In this document: piece by piece, positions 60,968 through 64,000 of the stretch | How the letters are laid out: each line of letters starts with the position of its first letter | Position numbering within the stretch: position 1 is the stretch's first letter | DNA from: Myxococcales bacterium | Lineage (GTDB): Bacteria; Myxococcota_A; UBA9160; UBA4427 | Assembly (NCBI GenBank): GCA_012959805.1 | Contig: DUCN01000062.1 | Coordinates: 62,409-126,408 of the forward strand | Direction of reading: 5' to 3' | DNA length: 64,000 nucleotides | The notes under the pieces: model-generated | The model's database searches: none | Told to the model about the DNA's origin: nothing | The model's input: only the letters and a program-made list of their open reading frames with translations | Position numbers and translations under genes: made by a program

Positions 60968-61138
60968 ATGGGCAAGACCTGCGCGTGGTGTGGCACGGTA
61001 CTTCGAGCCATTTTTGGAACCGCGATCCCGACGAGCCATGCGCTCTGTCGGGGATGCCTCGATGAACTGCAAACCGCATTGTCGTCCAACGGACTGAAGG
61101 GCACGGTCACGTCGCCCGGCTCCCTGCGGCCAGACTAA
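60968..61138 (+). CDS. Small zinc-ribbon protein
   Basis: A 56-aa protein MGKTCAWCGTVLRAIFGTAI with a second half SHALCRGCLDELQTAL. The two CxxC pairs (C5/C8 and C27/C30) form a zinc ribbon like the sHgiCpeC element that follows some PAS or receiver domains, here as an independent gene. The ATG is preceded by GGGGAGAC. It sits between a 2-hydroxyacid dehydrogenase and an acyl-CoA dehydrogenase, both on the minus strand. Function unknown. Confidence 0.7.
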   Translation: MGKTCAWCGTVLRAIFGTAIPTSHALCRGCLDELQTALSSNGLKGTVTSPGSLRPD

Positions 61139-61159
61139 CACCGAGTTTCGTTTCCGCTT

Positions 61160-62401
61160 TTATCCTCGAAGTAGATCCTTCGCGATCGCGCGAATTTGGA
61201 TCTCATCCGTCCCTGCGTAGATCTGCAGAACCTTGGCATCCCGGGCAAACTGCTCGACGACATATTCAGACATGTAGCCGTTGCCGCCGTAGACCTGGAC
61301 AGCCTCCATTGCCACTTCGACTGCCGCTCGTGCCGCGTAGAGTTTCATCGCGGACGCTTCGGCGAAGGTCATTGTCTTGCCCCGGGCGGAGAGTTCGATC
61401 GTGCGGAAGACGAGGTTCTGGAGATTCATTCTGGCGACCTCCATTCTCGCTAGCTTGTCCTGGATGAGCTGGTACTCGCCGATTGGACGCCCGAACTGAA
61501 CGCGTTCCCGAGCGTATTTCAGCGACAGTTCGAGGCATCGGTCCACGATGCCGAGTGCCATGGCAGCGACGCCCGATCGCTCGGTCTGGAAGGTGCCCTT
61601 CGCACCTTCGCGTCCACCACCCGTCTTGCCCAGCGCCTTTTCGCCCCCGAGCAGCCGGTCCATGCCGACCCGCACATCGGTCACGAATAGTTCGCCCGTC
61701 GGTGAGGAATGCATCCCCATCTTGCGTAGGGGCGCCGACTGTTCGAAGCCCGGCATGCCACGATCAAGTACGAAGTTGAGGATCCTTCGATCGCGTAGAT
61801 CGACATCGTTCTCTTCGAGCTTGCAGATGAAGACCGTGGTGTCGGCAAAAGGTCCGTTCGTAATGAAGGTCTTCGACCCGTTCAATACGAACTCGTCGCC
61901 TTCGCGTCGGGCAGAGGCTCGCATTCCGCCGAAGGCATCGGATCCCGATCCCGGTTCTGTGATCGCCCATGCACCGATTTTCTCGAGCGTCAGGATGTCG
62001 AGACCCCAACGCTCCTTCTGCTCAATCGTCCCCTTGGATAGGATTGCGGAGGCGGTGAGGCCGACGCTTACACCTAACGCCGTGACCATTCCCGGGCAGT
62101 ATCGACATAACTCGATGATCGGGATCAGGCTGGCGGCAGCCTGATCGGCTCGTGCCTCGGCATCGCCTTCCGAGTCCGACCGCAGCTTTCGCATCGCCCC
62201 CGATTTCTCGGCTTCGATCTGTTTTGCGAAACGTGCGCGTGCCATCTCGTCCATGCCGAAGGCGGCGTACATCTTTCTCAAGATGTCGTATGGAGGGAGG
62301 TCGCCATGTTCGAGTTCTTCGACATGAGGCGCGATTTCGGCTTCGACGAAGCGACGAACCGCGTCGCGGATCATGAGTTGCGATTCACTCCACTCGATCA
62401 T
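61160..62401 (-). CDS. Acyl-CoA dehydrogenase
   Basis: A 413-aa flavoenzyme that oxidises acyl-CoA at alpha-beta. It has the N-terminal helical domain, FAD-contacting WAITEPGSGSDAFGG, the beta domain FVLNGSKTFITNGPFADTTV and the C-terminal YARERVQFGRPIGEYQLIQD with VQVYGGNGYMSEYVVEQFAR. At the position of the MCAD-type catalytic Glu the sequence is IYAGTDEIQ (Ala), while a Glu lies in TFQTERSGVAAM, in the helix used as base in isovaleryl- and long-chain-type enzymes. So an IVD-like arrangement is likely. An insertion near residue 70 (MRKLRSDSEGDAEARADQ) is unusual. The substrate is unknown. Confidence 0.95.
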   Translation of the reverse strand: MIEWSESQLMIRDAVRRFVEAEIAPHVEELEHGDLPPYDILRKMYAAFGMDEMARARFAKQIEAEKSGAMRKLRSDSEGDAEARADQAAASLIPIIELCRYCPGMVTALGVSVGLTASAILSKGTIEQKERWGLDILTLEKIGAWAITEPGSGSDAFGGMRASARREGDEFVLNGSKTFITNGPFADTTVFICKLEENDVDLRDRRILNFVLDRGMPGFEQSAPLRKMGMHSSPTGELFVTDVRVGMDRLLGGEKALGKTGGGREGAKGTFQTERSGVAAMALGIVDRCLELSLKYARERVQFGRPIGEYQLIQDKLARMEVARMNLQNLVFRTIELSARGKTMTFAEASAMKLYAARAAVEVAMEAVQVYGGNGYMSEYVVEQFARDAKVLQIYAGTDEIQIRAIAKDLLRG

Positions 62402-62510
62402 ATTGAAACTCCTGGTACGGGGTAGGCCGAGACTCTACACGGCATTGGCCTCAAGCTTTCGATGGTCTTGGGCTCGCGGGTCGACGGCGCGGCCCGACTT
62501 GCCTTGTTTA

Positions 62511-63962
62511 TCAGCTGTCTCGTCTGGGTGATGCCGAAGCGGCTCTCCGGCCCGCCAAACGACCAAAGAAACTGCTTCCGCCGATGGACATACCGCTCGC
62601 GTAGTAGCGACCCGAGCGAGTGAGGCCGGCGGAGGCGCGACCCGCCGCATAGAGACCCTCGATGATTCCGCCCTTCTCGGTTCGAACCTCACCCGTGGTC
62701 TGGGTATCAAGACCGCCGAGTGTGAATGCTGCCCATAGACTCGACGAAACGGAGAGATCGAGTGCCGCGTAGGGCGGGTCGAGTAGTGGCTTCACGTATT
62801 TGGACGCTTTGTGAAAGATCGGATCACTCTTGGTGGCCGCGGCCTCGTTGTACGCGGAGAACGTTTCGACCAGGTTGCCTCTTGGCATCGCGAGACTGGA
62901 TTCCAATTCCTCGATGGTTTCTTCGACTGCCGCAAGCGGGTAGGGAACCATCGTCTTCCCGTAGATCGAATCGTCGACGATCAAATAGGCGCGCCCGTCG
63001 GCTTGGTGCATGATCGCATCGGCCACGCGACCGTGATAGCAATCCTCATTGATGACGCGCTGGCCGCTCGTCCCGACGATGAGCCCTTCGATGTGGCTGA
63101 CCGGTGGGAAGTAGGGTGTCGTCATCAAGCCTTCGTGCATGTTGATGGCCGCGCCGCCTACGCCCATTCCCATTTGGATGCCGCTTCCGTCGCAGCCTTC
63201 GCTGCCGATTGGATAGCTGCATTTCGCGAGATCCCCGGCATAGTGCTTCACCATCTCTTTGTTCATGATGAAGCCGCCGGTGGTGAGGATGATTCCACGC
63301 GTTGCGCGGATCGTAATTTCCTTTCCGTCCGAGACGGCGACGACACCGATGATTCTCTCCTCCTCGTTGCGGATGAGCGCTGTCACCCGGCTTTCATTTC
63401 GAATCTCGACTCCGAGCTCCGAGAGTGTCGTGATCATTCTTTCGATGATATATCCGCCGGCGCTGCCTTCTTTTTGGGGTTTGTGTCCGCGTGGAATAGG
63501 GCGGCTCTGTTCTGAAAAGGGATAGGCCTGTTCGTTGCCAGAAAAGATCAAGCAATCGTCGGTGGGTGGGAAGATCACTTTCTGGTCGTAGTAGGTGTCT
63601 TTGAATTCGACGCCGAGACTGCAGAAGAAATCGAAATGATCGAGGCTATTTTCGCAGTAGAGCCGCACCTTCTCGGGATCACTCGTCGGGCCGGCGGCCG
63701 CTCGCACATGCGTCTGCATGAGTTCCCGAGTGTCCTCCCAGCCCGTTGCGCGCTGAACCCGCGTGCCACCGCCGAAATAAATCGTCCCCTCGGACAGGGC
63801 CGTCGCACCACCCCCCCGTGTCGCTCGTTCGAGCACAATGGTCTTTGCGCCGGCTCGCGCCGCCTCGATTGCGGCAGCTCCTCCGGCCACGCCGAGTCCC
63901 ACGATGATCACGTCGGTTTCTAGGGACCAGGCGTCGATCGTGTTCGCGTCACGCGGACGCAC
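62511..63962 (-). CDS. FAD-dependent fumarate reductase / ketosteroid dehydrogenase-like protein
   Basis: A 483-aa flavoprotein. The N-terminal FAD motif DVIIVGLGVAGGAAAIEAAR is followed by ATRGGGATALSEGTIYFGGG, a central substrate-capping domain, and the C-terminal FAD-closing GLYAAGRASAGLTRSGRYYA with SGMSIGGSSFFGRLAG. It belongs to the fumarate reductase/succinate dehydrogenase flavoprotein superfamily, which includes 3-ketosteroid 1-dehydrogenases and many alkene reductases. It probably reduces or desaturates a bulky substrate. It starts at GTG 63962 and lies upstream of the acyl-CoA dehydrogenase on the same strand. Confidence 0.92.
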   Translation of the reverse strand: MRPRDANTIDAWSLETDVIIVGLGVAGGAAAIEAARAGAKTIVLERATRGGGATALSEGTIYFGGGTRVQRATGWEDTRELMQTHVRAAAGPTSDPEKVRLYCENSLDHFDFFCSLGVEFKDTYYDQKVIFPPTDDCLIFSGNEQAYPFSEQSRPIPRGHKPQKEGSAGGYIIERMITTLSELGVEIRNESRVTALIRNEEERIIGVVAVSDGKEITIRATRGIILTTGGFIMNKEMVKHYAGDLAKCSYPIGSEGCDGSGIQMGMGVGGAAINMHEGLMTTPYFPPVSHIEGLIVGTSGQRVINEDCYHGRVADAIMHQADGRAYLIVDDSIYGKTMVPYPLAAVEETIEELESSLAMPRGNLVETFSAYNEAAATKSDPIFHKASKYVKPLLDPPYAALDLSVSSSLWAAFTLGGLDTQTTGEVRTEKGGIIEGLYAAGRASAGLTRSGRYYASGMSIGGSSFFGRLAGRRAASASPRRDS

Positions 63963-64000
63963 CGAAAACGCCGGAGAAGTTCGCTCTTGTCGAGTCTTGA

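Noticed and set aside
1-64000. CRISPR array, prophage, insertion sequence or integron
   Set aside because: No regularly spaced repeats with unique spacers, no transposase, integrase or structural phage protein was seen in any frame.

Overview
The window is a gene-dense bacterial chromosome segment of fairly high GC. Nothing in it looks like phage, plasmid, integron, CRISPR or transposon DNA, and I saw no rRNA or tRNA gene. Several traits point to a deltaproteobacterium-like lineage (Myxococcota, Binatota or relatives): DUF4388-type receiver proteins, a PilT-like ATPase pair, DUF2914 and DUF2889 proteins, an archaeal-type ValRS, and many CoA transferases, acyl-CoA dehydrogenase-type enzymes and LLM/FAD oxidoreductases. 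The assignment is an inference from gene content only.

Layout. 0-11 kb: larE, a C45-like protein without its cysteine, a CheY-like receiver, a MinD/ParA relic, a DEAD-box helicase, the gatCAB operon and a large AsmA-type protein. 11-24 kb: a receiver-DUF4388-J-TPR protein, ilvE, sthA, an alpha/beta hydrolase, an acyl-CoA ligase, yhbY, two PilT-like ATPases, a DUF2889 protein and an ABM-type monooxygenase. 24-28 kb: rpmB, rpmE2 and rpsN in zinc-free forms, interleaved with broken regulatory genes. 28-39 kb: valS, tesB/tetR, DUF2914, a histidine phosphatase, a double cyclic-nucleotide-binding protein, an M48 lipoprotein peptidase and gpmI. 39-48 kb: a decaying accessory tract mixing intact genes (CoA transferase, YkgJ-like, DoxX, cupin, GrpB, SDR, LLM oxidoreductase) with MarR, DUF1971, PilZ and glutamate-synthase-like relics. 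48-64 kb: a fused tandem CoA transferase, an orphan histidine kinase, DoxX, a Sul2-like dihydropteroate synthase, a desaturase and Rieske protein, a GPH transporter, a DUF2855 protein, a Bfd-type ferredoxin, a 2-hydroxyacid dehydrogenase, an acyl-CoA dehydrogenase and an FAD-dependent reductase.

How genes fit together. The intact enzymes are weighted toward acyl-CoA and lipid metabolism (ligase, thioesterase, CoA transferases, dehydrogenase, desaturase). Housekeeping translation genes (gatCAB, valS, L28, S14, L31) are scattered among them. The regulatory genes show a clear pattern: intact multidomain regulators stand beside relics of c-di-GMP, cyclic-nucleotide, MarR and MinD-like regulators.

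The two most notable observations are these. (1) A chromosomal dihydropteroate synthase resembles the mobile sulfonamide-resistance enzyme Sul2 much more than ordinary FolP. (2) Several relics are broken by short perfect tandem duplications (14, 7, 5 and 4 bp), and removing one copy restores a sensible reading frame. Family assignments rest on motif reading and memory of families. No database search was possible.
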